A stretch of 64,000 nucleotides of DNA from Cohnella sp. WQ 127256. GTDB taxonomy: Bacteria; Bacillota; Bacilli; Paenibacillales; Paenibacillaceae. The stretch is taken from NCBI RefSeq assembly GCF_024519285.1, contig NZ_JAMZCY010000002.1:426656-490655 (forward strand), given 5' to 3'. The position numbers and the translations under genes are program-made. Below the pieces are notes generated by a model. It was not told the DNA's origin and ran no database searches. It was given only the letters and a program-made list of their open reading frames with translations. This document shows, piece by piece, positions 34,978-43,513 of the stretch. The first letter of the stretch is position 1, and each line of letters begins with the position of its first letter.

Positions 34978-35822
34978 GGAATGGCATCTCGCAACGATTG
35001 ACCCAAGCAATTCCGTTAATCGCTGGAAGGGTAGTTGAAGCCCATGAATCCATGGACAGTCTCATTAAGCCTTACGTGTTACTCGTACAAGGTGCTGATG
35101 CGGAAGACACCCAATGGACGGGATTACGAACTTCATTTGAGGTCTGGCCTTATGTATCTCAGACGGCGGGATTTGCTGACGTAGATGAGCTTGCGAATCT
35201 CATCGTTACCGCGCTTGACGGACAAGCAGTTACCGATCCTGATACGAACGAAGCGTTCACTTGTCAATATGAAGGGAACGTGGGTGCCGACAAGGTCGAC
35301 ATCGAGCGAAACGCGCTTACTCGGGGCCTTCGATTTTCTGTAATCGGTGTTCAGCGAGTATCAGAGCTAGACGTTGTACAGGAAGATGACTGGATAGTCG
35401 CCCTCTCAGAATGGACTAAGAATGAATTGGGTAGCGCTGACTGGCAGGTGTACAACGGCAAATGGCCTACGGATTACACAAGACCTTCTGTCTTATGGAG
35501 ATTGGAAGGTATGGAATCTATCGCGAGTTCACGCGCTGCTACGATTGAAGTTCGTAAGAAAGCGGTCGGTCATGTGATCGGTCGAACGGTGAGCGAGCAG
35601 ACAGCAGCTATTGTGGAGCTTACGCAAAGCTTAACGAGTGCCGTGAAAATTCCGTTAAGTCTCCCAGATCGTCGTTATTTAACTGTACTTAGTCCGATTG
35701 TCGATCTTGAACAGGATACGATGACCGAGGGGCAAATCTCTGTAACCTTGTCTCGCAAAATCGAGCGTCATTTAGAAGATAGCCCATTGATGCGGGAAGT
35801 AAATTTCCAAACCAAACTATGA
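34974..35822 (+). CDS. Tail terminator/completion protein, probable two-domain fusion
   Basis: A 282-residue protein. The first half (about 1-130) contains LIKPYVLLVQGADAEDTQW followed by FEVWPYVSQTAGFADVDELA, and NVGADKVDIERNALTRGLRF, which looks like a DUF3168-type tail completion protein. The second half has WTKNELGSADWQVYNGKWP and PSVLWRLEGMESI, and resembles a separate XkdJ-like or minor tail protein. In PBSX the corresponding proteins are single, about 110-150 residues. The fusion is an inference from internal pattern. It lies just before the YqzN/YkzM and sheath genes, where a terminator that caps the tail is expected. Confidence 0.55.
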   Translation: MRNGISQRLTQAIPLIAGRVVEAHESMDSLIKPYVLLVQGADAEDTQWTGLRTSFEVWPYVSQTAGFADVDELANLIVTALDGQAVTDPDTNEAFTCQYEGNVGADKVDIERNALTRGLRFSVIGVQRVSELDVVQEDDWIVALSEWTKNELGSADWQVYNGKWPTDYTRPSVLWRLEGMESIASSRAATIEVRKKAVGHVIGRTVSEQTAAIVELTQSLTSAVKIPLSLPDRRYLTVLSPIVDLEQDTMTEGQISVTLSRKIERHLEDSPLMREVNFQTKL

Positions 35823-35836
35823 ACGAGGTGGTACGA

Positions 35837-36028
35837 ATGGCGAGCAAGAAGCCCGGAAACGGCGAAACCCATTACAACCAGGATGAACTCATAAACCATG
35901 CGCAGGCGCTGTTTCAAGTGAATCCTGAAGTTGTCGCTGGAGCTTTTCATCAAGCTGAGCAAGATCAATTTACTATCGATGAAGCGAAACGCTTAATCGG
36001 ACAATTTCTGAAAGGGAAGGTGCTTTAA
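35837..36028 (+). CDS. YqzN/YkzM-domain small protein
   Basis: A 63-residue protein ending LFQVNPEVVAGAFHQAEQDQ followed by FTIDEAKRLIGQFLKGKV, which matches the YqzN/YkzM pattern found immediately upstream of the sheath gene in PBSX and the skin element. GAGGTGG sits before ATG 35837; the upstream ATG (35819) overlaps the previous stop and is less likely. The role is unknown, perhaps sheath assembly. One base separates it from the sheath gene. Confidence 0.75.
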   Translation: MASKKPGNGETHYNQDELINHAQALFQVNPEVVAGAFHQAEQDQFTIDEAKRLIGQFLKGKVL

Positions 36029-36029
36029 T

Positions 36030-37478
36030 ATGGCTGGAGGAACTTGGAGTACGACGGATAAACCGGTATTGCCGGGGTTTTATATGAATTTTCGCGCAGC
36101 GGCTACCGCAGCGATTCAACCTGGTGCAAGGGGCATTGCAATTGCGCCGGTGAGGGGACATTGGGGCCCTGTTAATCAATTTGTTGAAATCGTCAGCGAA
36201 GCGAACATTGCGGACGTATACACTCGTGCGGAAGAGAATGGAGCTACTGCCTACAGTTCTCTTAAACTCGCTTTGCTCGGTGGTGCCCGTAAGGTGCTCG
36301 CTTATCGCTTGGCAGATGCCAATGCTGCGGCATCAACCGTTACTCTGTCGGACACAGCGAGCTCGCCTGTTCAAGTGTTGAAGCTGGATGCCAAGTATCC
36401 CGGTTCTAGAGGGAACGACTTTAAGGTTACGATTCAAGTCAACCCAGTCGAATCGAGTAAGAAGGATTTGAAGCTATTCGAAGGCACGACGCTTCTCCGG
36501 ACCTTTACTTTCGTAGGGGGCTCCGTTCAAGCTGCGGTAACCGAAATTAACGGTGATGCTGGCAACAAGTGGATTGTTGCAACGAAGCTAGTCGAAGGGA
36601 ACGGCACACTTTCTAATGTTTCCGGTATTTCCTTGAGCGGAGGTAATTCCGGTATTGCTGATATTGCTAATGCGGACTATTTGAATGCACTAGCTCATTT
36701 TGAAACACAAGATTTCAACGTTATTTTCCTGGATGGCGTGTCCGATTCTGCACTTCATTCAAGCGTAGCTGCATGGGTTGCCCGCATTCGAAATGAGGGT
36801 AAAGGTGTCATTGCGGTGTTAGGAGGTTCCTCGTCGGACGATACGGCAGCGGATGCAGTGAGCAAAGCGACAAGCCGAAGCGCCATGTTGAACCATGAAG
36901 GCATCGTAAATGTCGGAACCGGCATCAAGATGAGTGGGAATTCATACAGCTCAGCGCAGGCTTCAGCATATGTGGCTGGTCTTATTGCAGGCCAAGGCTT
37001 AAGTGAATCTACGACCTATGCTTCATCTCCATTCGAAGATGTTACCCGCAGATGGACCCGATCAGAACAAGAGCAGGCTGTTCGCAATGGGGTATTTCTA
37101 CTAGTTCATGATGGTCGACTAGTGAAGGCATTACGTGGGATTAATAGCTTGACCACATTGCGTGAAGGACAGAACAATCCGTGGAAGAAAATTCGTACGA
37201 TTCGCGTCATGGATAGCATTAATTCCGACCTTCAACGGACGGCGGAAGATTCCTACATCGGCAAGGTCAACAACAGCGAAGAAGGCCGTTTGGCTCTGAT
37301 TGGTGCATGCAAGCAGTACATGCAGTCACTTGCTCAGGCGGGCATTATCGAAGCTGAAGGCTATGACGTCTACGTGGATACGGATTTGACGCCAGAGCCG
37401 GATCAAGTGTTCTTGAAATGGGAAGCCCGATTGACGGATGTTATGGAGCAAATATTCAGCACTTTTATCGTGCGATAA
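36030..37478 (+). CDS. Contractile tail sheath protein (XkdK-like)
   Basis: A 482-residue sheath subunit. The N-terminus LPGFYMNFRAAATAAIQPG followed by RGIAIAPVRGHWGP is typical of the Myoviridae sheath insertion region, and GGARKVLAYRLAD follows. The conserved C-terminal domain contains IRVMDSINSDLQRTAEDSYI, LIGACKQYMQSLAQAG and DQVFLKWEARLTDVMEQIFS. It forms the outer contractile cylinder around the tube; contraction drives the tube through the target envelope. Its presence shows that the locus encodes a contractile (R-type) rather than flexible particle. Confidence 0.93.
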   Translation: MAGGTWSTTDKPVLPGFYMNFRAAATAAIQPGARGIAIAPVRGHWGPVNQFVEIVSEANIADVYTRAEENGATAYSSLKLALLGGARKVLAYRLADANAAASTVTLSDTASSPVQVLKLDAKYPGSRGNDFKVTIQVNPVESSKKDLKLFEGTTLLRTFTFVGGSVQAAVTEINGDAGNKWIVATKLVEGNGTLSNVSGISLSGGNSGIADIANADYLNALAHFETQDFNVIFLDGVSDSALHSSVAAWVARIRNEGKGVIAVLGGSSSDDTAADAVSKATSRSAMLNHEGIVNVGTGIKMSGNSYSSAQASAYVAGLIAGQGLSESTTYASSPFEDVTRRWTRSEQEQAVRNGVFLLVHDGRLVKALRGINSLTTLREGQNNPWKKIRTIRVMDSINSDLQRTAEDSYIGKVNNSEEGRLALIGACKQYMQSLAQAGIIEAEGYDVYVDTDLTPEPDQVFLKWEARLTDVMEQIFSTFIVR

Positions 37479-37493
37479 GGAGGAAGAACAAAG

Positions 37494-37901
37494 ATGATGG
37501 ATCCGACTAGAGCGATTCTGGGTACGTATGGGCAAGTGTTTATTGACGGGGTATGGCAAACGAATATTAATAAGCTTGAAGCTGCGGTTGAAGTTGAGAA
37601 ACGCGAATTGAAGCTTTCCGGGATGGAATGGACGACTCACAAGCTTGGTGTGAAAAAAGGAACGGGTACCATGAGCGGCTATAAAGTCACAAGCGATATG
37701 ATTCGCCGTGGCTTCACGAAATTCGACATTATTAATAAGATTTCTGACCCAGAAGCTTATGGCTTCGAGCGCATTCGGCTCATGAATTGTATGCCAGATA
37801 AGCTTCAACTGGCTAACTGGACGGCGGGTGAAGAAGTAGTTGAAGAAACGGCGTTTACATTCGAAGGTTACGAGCTGCTTGATCCGATCGTAGTAGGCTA
37901 A
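37494..37901 (+). CDS. Tail tube protein (XkdM-like)
   Basis: A 135-residue protein with AGGAGG before its ATG. The order sheath then a 135-residue protein with YGQVFIDGVWQTNINKLEAA and MSGYKVTSDMIRRGFTKFDI matches XkdM, the inner tube subunit of PBSX. It should polymerise on the tape measure with the sheath outside. Confidence 0.88.
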   Translation: MMDPTRAILGTYGQVFIDGVWQTNINKLEAAVEVEKRELKLSGMEWTTHKLGVKKGTGTMSGYKVTSDMIRRGFTKFDIINKISDPEAYGFERIRLMNCMPDKLQLANWTAGEEVVEETAFTFEGYELLDPIVVG

Positions 37902-37921
37902 ATAAGAGAGGAGAGATTGCA

Positions 37922-38326
37922 TTGTCTTTTGAAAATCTAACGGATGAACAAGTGTTACAGAGGTTATTGGATGCTGACACTTTACCCGAGCGAACGGTTC
38001 GCTTGGAACGTATGGACATCCCGGTGAAAATCCGGGGTCTTACCGGTAAACAAGTATTTAGCATCCGCGAACGATGCACCGAACGGAAGGAAAAACGAGG
38101 TCAAACAATCGAACGATTGGATGAGGAATTGTTCAACGTATCCCTGATTGCGGCGTCAACAATAACACCAAACTGGGGAAATCCCCAGTTGTTGACCAAA
38201 TTCAGCGCGAGCAGTGCAGAGGAAGTGATTAAGAGAATTCTTCTGGCTGGGGAATTGTCTGCACTTGGTGATGTTGTTCTAGATTTGTCCGGCTTCAATA
38301 CGGAGCTTGAGGACGTAAAAAACTAA
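37922..38326 (+). CDS. Tail assembly chaperone, zero-frame product (XkdN-like)
   Basis: A 134-residue protein with a TTG start and GAGAGGAGAG upstream. It lies between tube and tape measure genes, where tail assembly chaperones are always found. It ends with VKN at the sequence A_AAA_AAC directly before TAA, the classical -1 slippery heptamer. Thus a minor longer product, fused to the next ORF (38323-38493), is expected. The chaperone pair coats the tape measure during assembly and is absent from the mature particle. Confidence 0.85.
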   Translation: MSFENLTDEQVLQRLLDADTLPERTVRLERMDIPVKIRGLTGKQVFSIRERCTERKEKRGQTIERLDEELFNVSLIAASTITPNWGNPQLLTKFSASSAEEVIKRILLAGELSALGDVVLDLSGFNTELEDVKN

Positions 38327-38391
38327 TTCAATCCGGGGCGCTTGCCGGGATGCTTCATGCATTCTGGGTTCGCCATCACCTGCGCCCCGGA
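38317..38391 (+). promoter_or_regulatory. Programmed -1 ribosomal frameshift signal
   Basis: The slippery heptamer A AAA AAC (38317-38323) is in the correct phase. After an 8-base spacer a GC-rich 10-bp stem can form between 38332-38341 (TCCGGGGCGC) and 38382-38391 (GCGCCCCGGA), with a 40-base loop that has a further small hairpin. Site, spacer and stem match known stimulators. Confidence 0.85.
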
Positions 38392-38493
38392 GATTTCTGG
38401 CAGCTTCCGCGAGGCGAGCAGCTTTTCTTGATGGCTAGCATGGAGCTCGAATGGGAAGCAGAGCAAATCATGTCAGCGAAGAAAGGAGAGTGA
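38323..38493 (+). CDS. Tail assembly chaperone -1 frame extension (GT-type)
   Basis: In the -1 frame after the slippery site the reading continues LIQSGALAGMLHAFW then VRHHLRPGDFWQLPRGEQLF and LMASMELEWEAEQIMSAKK to TGA at 38491-38493. It gives a fusion of about 190 residues. The peptide has the helix-rich pattern of PBSX-type second chaperone parts. It has no start codon with a ribosome site of its own that would suit an independent gene, so frameshifting is the simplest reading. Confidence 0.8.
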   Translation, partial: LIQSGALAGMLHAFWVRHHLRPGDFWQLPRGEQLFLMASMELEWEAEQIMSAKKGE

Positions 38494-38497
38494 TGGT

Positions 38498-39925
38498 ATG
38501 GCTGGAGAACAAATTGAAATTGTGATTGATGCTAATGGTTTGGCACGGACGGAGCAAGTGTTCAAGTCGGTGGACAAGTATTTGGAGCGTATTCACAGAC
38601 GTGTCGATAAGCTTGGCAGAATGCGGGTTACCCCCATGGTCAGGTTAAATGATCGGGTTACTCCTCAACTCGAGAAGATCAACAGAGCACTTAACAGAAT
38701 GACGGGGCAATTGAGGAGAGTAACAATCGTTCCTGTGATCAATTATACGGCACTAGGAATGGTATCCGTTAAGTTGAAAACAGCTCTAAAAGCAGCGTTG
38801 ACCTTAAAGGCAGCATTGGATTTTAAAGCGGCCTTAAACTTAACAGCGACATTAGATGTAAAAGCAGCATTGAAAGCCGCCCTAAGTTTAAAAGCAACTT
38901 TGAAAGCCGCTTTAAACTTAAAGGCCAGCTTCAAGTTGAAGGCATCTTTAACGGTCTTTGTGAAAGGTATCTTTAAAGGGAAATGCGTTCCGTGTCTACC
39001 TGGTAAATGCAAACCCGGTAAAGCCATTAAGGATAAGGGACGAGGCGGTCTTCAACGAGAGCGGTGCAAACCGGATAAGGATAAAAAGAAACGAAACCAG
39101 AGAGATCGAGATCCGGGCAAAAAAGGACCTCTTAAGCAGAAAGACGTTCCCAAGGGCGGGGATCGGCTTAGCAAGTCTTCTAAGCCTCCCAAAATAAAGC
39201 CACCTAAGCTCCTTAAAGTCGGTAAATTCAAGGTTCCGCTTCCTAAAATGCCTAAATTTTCGATACCTAAACTATCTTCAGCACGAGGAATGCTCGGTAA
39301 AGTAACGGACGGTGCCAAATCCTTGATGGGGAGTAAAGCGGGTAAAAGTATAGGTAGGATAGGCAAGGTAGCAGGTAAAGCATTTAAACCTCTAGGTTTC
39401 GTCACTGATGCAATGAGTATATTTGGTGCGAAACCGGGTAAAGAGCGAAACAAAGCAATTCGAAGCACAGTTGGCGGATGGGGTGGTGCTGCGGCAGGAG
39501 CTGCTGCTGGCGCGGCGATCGGATCGGTCGTACCTATACTTGGAACGGCAGTAGGTGGCTTGATCGGAGGTGCAATCGGAGGTCTCGGTGGAAGTGCGAT
39601 TGCGGAGAACATTGGCAGCATAGGTAAGAAAATAGGGAACGTTGGCAAGGAAATAGGTGGATGGTTCGGTTTTGGTAAGAAAAAGAAGAAAAAGGAAGAG
39701 GATCCGGTTGCATTACCGGCGCCAGCGATTCCTAGCCAGGCACAAGGGCCTTCCATGCCCATGGCTCCTGCGTTTGCAGCGTCAAGCGCCATTAATGTGA
39801 GCTTGCCCTCAGGGGCAATACAACTCACGATCCAAGGCACGGAGTTAAACTACGATGAAATATCCACCATTATCGGTAACAAAGTTGCGACCTCTATTCA
39901 ACAAGCCATGGAGAACAGGGCTTGA
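38498..39925 (+). CDS. Short tail tape measure protein
   Basis: A 475-residue protein after GAAAGGAG. The N-terminus MAGEQIEIVIDANGLARTE is tape-measure-like. Residues about 92-150 are Lys/Ala/Leu repeats of the KAALxLKAAL type, likely one long helix. Residues about 155-300 are Pro/Lys-rich and strongly basic, with a CVPCLPGKC patch. A glycine-zipper membrane-like segment (about 325-375: AAAGAAAGAAIGS, GGLIGGAIGGLGG) could act in channel formation. The C-terminus has INVSLPSGAIQLTIQGTELN. It is far shorter than PBSX XkdO (over 1300 residues), so the tail should be very short, about 70 nm by the usual residue-to-length rule (inference). Confidence 0.75.
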   Translation: MAGEQIEIVIDANGLARTEQVFKSVDKYLERIHRRVDKLGRMRVTPMVRLNDRVTPQLEKINRALNRMTGQLRRVTIVPVINYTALGMVSVKLKTALKAALTLKAALDFKAALNLTATLDVKAALKAALSLKATLKAALNLKASFKLKASLTVFVKGIFKGKCVPCLPGKCKPGKAIKDKGRGGLQRERCKPDKDKKKRNQRDRDPGKKGPLKQKDVPKGGDRLSKSSKPPKIKPPKLLKVGKFKVPLPKMPKFSIPKLSSARGMLGKVTDGAKSLMGSKAGKSIGRIGKVAGKAFKPLGFVTDAMSIFGAKPGKERNKAIRSTVGGWGGAAAGAAAGAAIGSVVPILGTAVGGLIGGAIGGLGGSAIAENIGSIGKKIGNVGKEIGGWFGFGKKKKKKEEDPVALPAPAIPSQAQGPSMPMAPAFAASSAINVSLPSGAIQLTIQGTELNYDEISTIIGNKVATSIQQAMENRA

Positions 39926-39961
39926 TCCTATATAAGAAATGGCGAGAGCAGGTGAGTTCAC

Positions 39962-40582
39962 TTGGACTTTATTATCATAGACCCTACTGGGGGCACGTTC
40001 CATTTTCCAGTTAATCCTGAAGAGGTTCTAATCAGGCGGGAGAAACAGTATGAAACTGCCACGATCCTATCGCTTGGTGAGATAGATCTCCTTCAGGGGG
40101 AACGGGTTAAGGAGATTGCCTTTTCTTCTTTTTTTCCTAAAGTTTACGATCCAAGTTATTGCCGTTATCTCGATATCCCGGATCCTCAGCTTGCGATGAA
40201 TAAGCTAACTGCGATGTTAATGAAGAAGCAACCGGTCAGATTAATCATTACCGATACGATCATTAACGCGCTTGTACACGTTTCCGCTCATGATTCGACC
40301 TTCAAGGGAGGGGAACCAGGTGATGTTTACTTTGATGTTACTTTCCGCACATGGCGCAATATCAAGGTGGGTTCAGTAGCAGTAGTGCAGGCATCCTCCC
40401 GTCCGGATACCAAGCCCGTTCCCAAGCTGTATATCGTCAAAGCAGGGGACACGCTCACGGCAATCGCCAAGCGGGAAATGGGTAACAGCGCGAAGTGGCG
40501 AGTCATTTACGACAATAATAAAGCAGTAATCGGGCGTAATCCCGATCTCATCAGACCCGGGCAGAAATTGGTGATGCCATGA
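39962..40582 (+). CDS. LysM baseplate/tail protein (XkdP-like)
   Basis: A 206-residue protein with a TTG start and AGGTGAG 8 bases upstream. The N-terminal part begins FIIIDPTGGTFHFPVNPEEV. The C-terminal LysM domain (from about residue 155) reads YIVKAGDTLTAIAKREMG then NSAKWRVIYDNNKAVI and ends PGQKLVMP. In PBSX, XkdP links tube and baseplate; its LysM may bind peptidoglycan. It overlaps the next gene by ATGA. Confidence 0.88.
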   Translation: MDFIIIDPTGGTFHFPVNPEEVLIRREKQYETATILSLGEIDLLQGERVKEIAFSSFFPKVYDPSYCRYLDIPDPQLAMNKLTAMLMKKQPVRLIITDTIINALVHVSAHDSTFKGGEPGDVYFDVTFRTWRNIKVGSVAVVQASSRPDTKPVPKLYIVKAGDTLTAIAKREMGNSAKWRVIYDNNKAVIGRNPDLIRPGQKLVMP

Positions 40583-41544
40583 GTTACGAGGTGGTTGTGG
40601 CCAACAGACACAATATTAGTGCTCTGATCGAGGATTTATCCTTGGAGGAGTCGTTAGAAGAAATCGCATATTGTGCGAATATGAAGCTGGTTGTTACGTC
40701 GGATTTGCCTATCATTACTCCGGGACAGGAAATACGAATCTCTGGAATTCCATTCGGAGAAACCAGGAGGGTAAATCTATTAAATCCAGGTGTTGTTTGG
40801 GAGTGCCACAGCACGAACATGGGTCGCAAGCACCTCAGTATTACAGCTTACGAGAGGACGATATATCTCGTGAAGTCTGAGGATGAGCGTCTAATGCCAG
40901 CAGGACAAACGGCAACTCAGCGAATTAAGCAGTATGCCAAGGAATGGGGAATTCCTACTGGGAACATTGTGGACACGGGGATTAAGCTCTCTAGGAACAT
41001 AAAACGCAGCCAGACGATCATGTCCATGATCATGGAGGATCTGAAGGAAACCGTGGATAAAGGCGGGGCCATGTATCGAACTCGGATGTCAGAGCGCGGG
41101 TTGGAATTGGTCGAGATCGGAAGTAATAAAGTGATGTGGGAATTGGAGTCGATTGAGGAAATTACCCAAAACCGCACGCTAGAAGGCGCGATTACGCAAG
41201 TTAAAGTGATCGGCCCCCAAGAGAGTGAAGATTGGGTAGCCAAGACTTTGATTGTGCTGAAGAAGGAAACAGAGAAATATGGTACGCTGCAAAAATTAAT
41301 TATGGATAACAAAATAGAGACGGTGGAGCAAGCTAAGAAAGCAGCGACAAAGGCTTTGCTTGGTCTTCAGGAAACCTACTCTGTGACAGCGCTTGATATT
41401 AATACAATACGTGCCGGAGACAGGGTACGTCTTAATACAATGGAGCTAATCGTTACTAAGGTTCGCCATCAGCTTGGTTTTCCTGGGCGTATGGAGCTTG
41501 AACTAGCCGCAGAAAACAAAGTCAGGAGGGATTATCTTGCCTGA
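40579..41544 (+). CDS. Baseplate hub protein (XkdQ-like)
   Basis: A 321-residue protein with sequence EVVVANRHNISALIEDLSLE and the later MELIVTKVRHQLGFPGRMEL, matching the XkdQ/gp27-type hub pattern. It should form the baseplate centre to which the spike and wedge attach. It overlaps its upstream and downstream neighbours by a few bases, consistent with a single tightly packed operon. Confidence 0.85.
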   Translation: MSYEVVVANRHNISALIEDLSLEESLEEIAYCANMKLVVTSDLPIITPGQEIRISGIPFGETRRVNLLNPGVVWECHSTNMGRKHLSITAYERTIYLVKSEDERLMPAGQTATQRIKQYAKEWGIPTGNIVDTGIKLSRNIKRSQTIMSMIMEDLKETVDKGGAMYRTRMSERGLELVEIGSNKVMWELESIEEITQNRTLEGAITQVKVIGPQESEDWVAKTLIVLKKETEKYGTLQKLIMDNKIETVEQAKKAATKALLGLQETYSVTALDINTIRAGDRVRLNTMELIVTKVRHQLGFPGRMELELAAENKVRRDYLA

Positions 41545-41956
41545 TCCATTCAAAAAATTGGTTACGACATTAGAGAACCGGTTGTCTGGCATTGCAGCCA
41601 AGACTCTATCCGGAATTCCTTCGGAGCTTGGAACAATCACAGAATCGGGATTGAAGCTTGATTCTTTCAAATACGAAATTCCGGATTACCTCATCGCTGA
41701 GTGGGTAACTCAGCTGGAGGTTCCTGAGTTCTCGATGGTGGGTACAATGACAACTCCAGTCGACGATGAAGGAAACACATTAGGCGGGGCGAATCCCTCG
41801 CAGCTTACGCGGTTTGATTTTAAGGAGACCAAGATTGACGAGGTTCATTTGAATTGGAGCGTCGGTATTAAGCCAGGAGATCGGGTGCTTGCAGTACCCG
41901 TCAATGGAGGCAAAGATGCCGTCGTCGTTTGTAAGGTGGTGAGTTCAGGTGGCTAA
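41537..41956 (+). CDS. DUF2577 family protein (XkdR-like)
   Basis: A 139-residue protein with a TTG start and GGAGG upstream. Position between hub and DUF2634 genes, and the C-terminal GIKPGDRVLAVPVNGGKDAV followed by VVCKVV (an OB-like strand pair), fit XkdR/DUF2577. It may be the small spike. Function is inferred from locus order. Confidence 0.8.
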   Translation: MPDPFKKLVTTLENRLSGIAAKTLSGIPSELGTITESGLKLDSFKYEIPDYLIAEWVTQLEVPEFSMVGTMTTPVDDEGNTLGGANPSQLTRFDFKETKIDEVHLNWSVGIKPGDRVLAVPVNGGKDAVVVCKVVSSGG

Positions 41957-42398
41957 CTTATTTCCGGTGGGAGAACTTCCGGAGGAACAAAACGATGATC
42001 GGAGTGAGAATATCGCTTTTGGTCGGAGCTGGCGTTTTGATTATGAAGCGGGAGAGTTTGTTGTGACTCCATCAGGCAAGGTTGCGAGTTTCGAAGGTAC
42101 GAATGCATGGATGGAATGGTGCAAGAAAGCCTTGCAAACGGAGCGCTATCGTCATCTAATCTACTCTCGAAGCTACGGCCAAGAGTTTAACGAACTTATC
42201 CGTTCCGGTCTGCCTCGAGCGGCCATCGAGATGGAAATTCAGCGTATTACGACGGAAACGCTTGAGATGGATCCTCGAACGGCTAGTGTGGATAGCTTTA
42301 CTTATAAGTGGCTTAATGACAGCTGCTATTTTACCTGTATCATCTCGAATATCCACGAGGAAACAATTGAACTCCAAGGAAGGGTGGTGAATTCCTAA
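41949..42398 (+). CDS. DUF2634 baseplate wedge protein (XkdS/gp25-like)
   Basis: A 149-residue protein with a GTG start, overlapping its neighbours. The stretch IAFGRSWRFDYEAGEFVV then YRHLIYSRSYGQEFNELIRS matches DUF2634. Such proteins are wedge or gp25-like elements that start sheath polymerisation. Confidence 0.85.
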   Translation: MANLFPVGELPEEQNDDRSENIAFGRSWRFDYEAGEFVVTPSGKVASFEGTNAWMEWCKKALQTERYRHLIYSRSYGQEFNELIRSGLPRAAIEMEIQRITTETLEMDPRTASVDSFTYKWLNDSCYFTCIISNIHEETIELQGRVVNS

Positions 42399-43513
42399 TG
42401 GCTGTATTACTTGATTATTTAAGTGAACAAACAGAAGAAGCGATTCGGGATCGAATGCTTAATCTCGTGCCGGTCGACTTAGACAAATCAGAAGGCTCGT
42501 ATATTTGGGACTCCTTATCTCCGGCTGCCTATCAATTATATAGGGCATCTGAATGGGCTAAGGAAGTTTTGCAGCGGGGCTTTGCAATGACTACCTTTGG
42601 ACCATACTTGAGGATGCGTTGTGAAGAGCATGGGGTCATTCCACGTCCGCCTGTGGCAGCTACCGGATCTGTTAAGATCACGGGGACTGTAGGAACGGTT
42701 ATTCCTTTAGGTACGCTTGTCGCGACTCCGGCAGATGAGATTACGGATACTCAGTCGATTGAATACGAGACAACGGCATCGGTTACTTTGAATAGCCAAG
42801 GCGAAGCCAACGTTCCGATCAAAGCGGTTGAAGCGGGAGTTGTAGGGAATGTCCCGATTGGAGTGATAAGCCTATTGGTTCATTCTTTATCGGGCGTGGC
42901 GAGCATATCGAATGTGGTTGCAACGAGCGGTGGGACTGCTGAAGAATCTGACGAATCCTTATTGTCACGTTTTCTCATTAAAGTGAGGCAACCAGGGACA
43001 AGCGGTAATAAAGCGGACTACTTGCAATGGGCTCTTGAAATTCCCGGTGTAAGTGCGGCTCAAGTTGAACCGTTATTTAATGGCGCGGGGACGGTAAGGG
43101 TTTTTATTTTAGATGCGAATAAGCAGGCTCCAAATCAAACCATTGTGGACGCAGTTCAGGAGTATATTGCACCGGCAGTGGGCCAGGGCGAAGGAAAGGC
43201 TCCAATCGGTGCCAATGTCACGGTATCAGCGGCTGTTGAAGTGCCGATTAATGTCTCCGTGCAGATTACTCTAGCAAGTGGTTCAACCTTGAGCGAAGTA
43301 AAAGCAATGTTCGAGGCTGGTCTTAAAGCATATCTGGAGCAGCTCGCTTTCGTGGATCCACTTGTCCGTTATAACCGCATCGCTGCTATTCTGTTAGACA
43401 TTCCTCCGATAATTGATTTTATTAATTTAACTGTGAATGGTAGTGAGTCAGCTAACGTCGAAGTGCAAATCGGACAGGTTGCCGTAATCGGGACGGTGAG
43501 CATCAGTGAGTAG
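42398..43513 (+). CDS. Baseplate J-like protein (XkdT)
   Basis: A 371-residue protein of the Baseplate_J family. Landmarks are LDKSEGSYIWDSLSPAAYQL, GTVIPLGTLVATPAD, YETTASVTLNSQGEANVPIK, AVEAGVVGNVPIG and VRQPGTSGNKADYLQWALEI. It forms the baseplate wedge arms connecting hub and fibres. The ATG overlaps the previous stop (TAATG). Confidence 0.92.
   Translation: MAVLLDYLSEQTEEAIRDRMLNLVPVDLDKSEGSYIWDSLSPAAYQLYRASEWAKEVLQRGFAMTTFGPYLRMRCEEHGVIPRPPVAATGSVKITGTVGTVIPLGTLVATPADEITDTQSIEYETTASVTLNSQGEANVPIKAVEAGVVGNVPIGVISLLVHSLSGVASISNVVATSGGTAEESDESLLSRFLIKVRQPGTSGNKADYLQWALEIPGVSAAQVEPLFNGAGTVRVFILDANKQAPNQTIVDAVQEYIAPAVGQGEGKAPIGANVTVSAAVEVPINVSVQITLASGSTLSEVKAMFEAGLKAYLEQLAFVDPLVRYNRIAAILLDIPPIIDFINLTVNGSESANVEVQIGQVAVIGTVSISE

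Noticed and set aside
38171..38190. AACTGGGG/CCCCAGTT hairpin in the chaperone gene
   Set aside because: An 8-bp stem of this kind is expected several times by chance in 64 kb.
39052..39840. 262-codon reverse ORF opposite the tape measure gene
   Set aside because: It is a Pro/Ala-rich shadow of the low-complexity Lys/Gly coding strand; no start signals and it opposes the operon.
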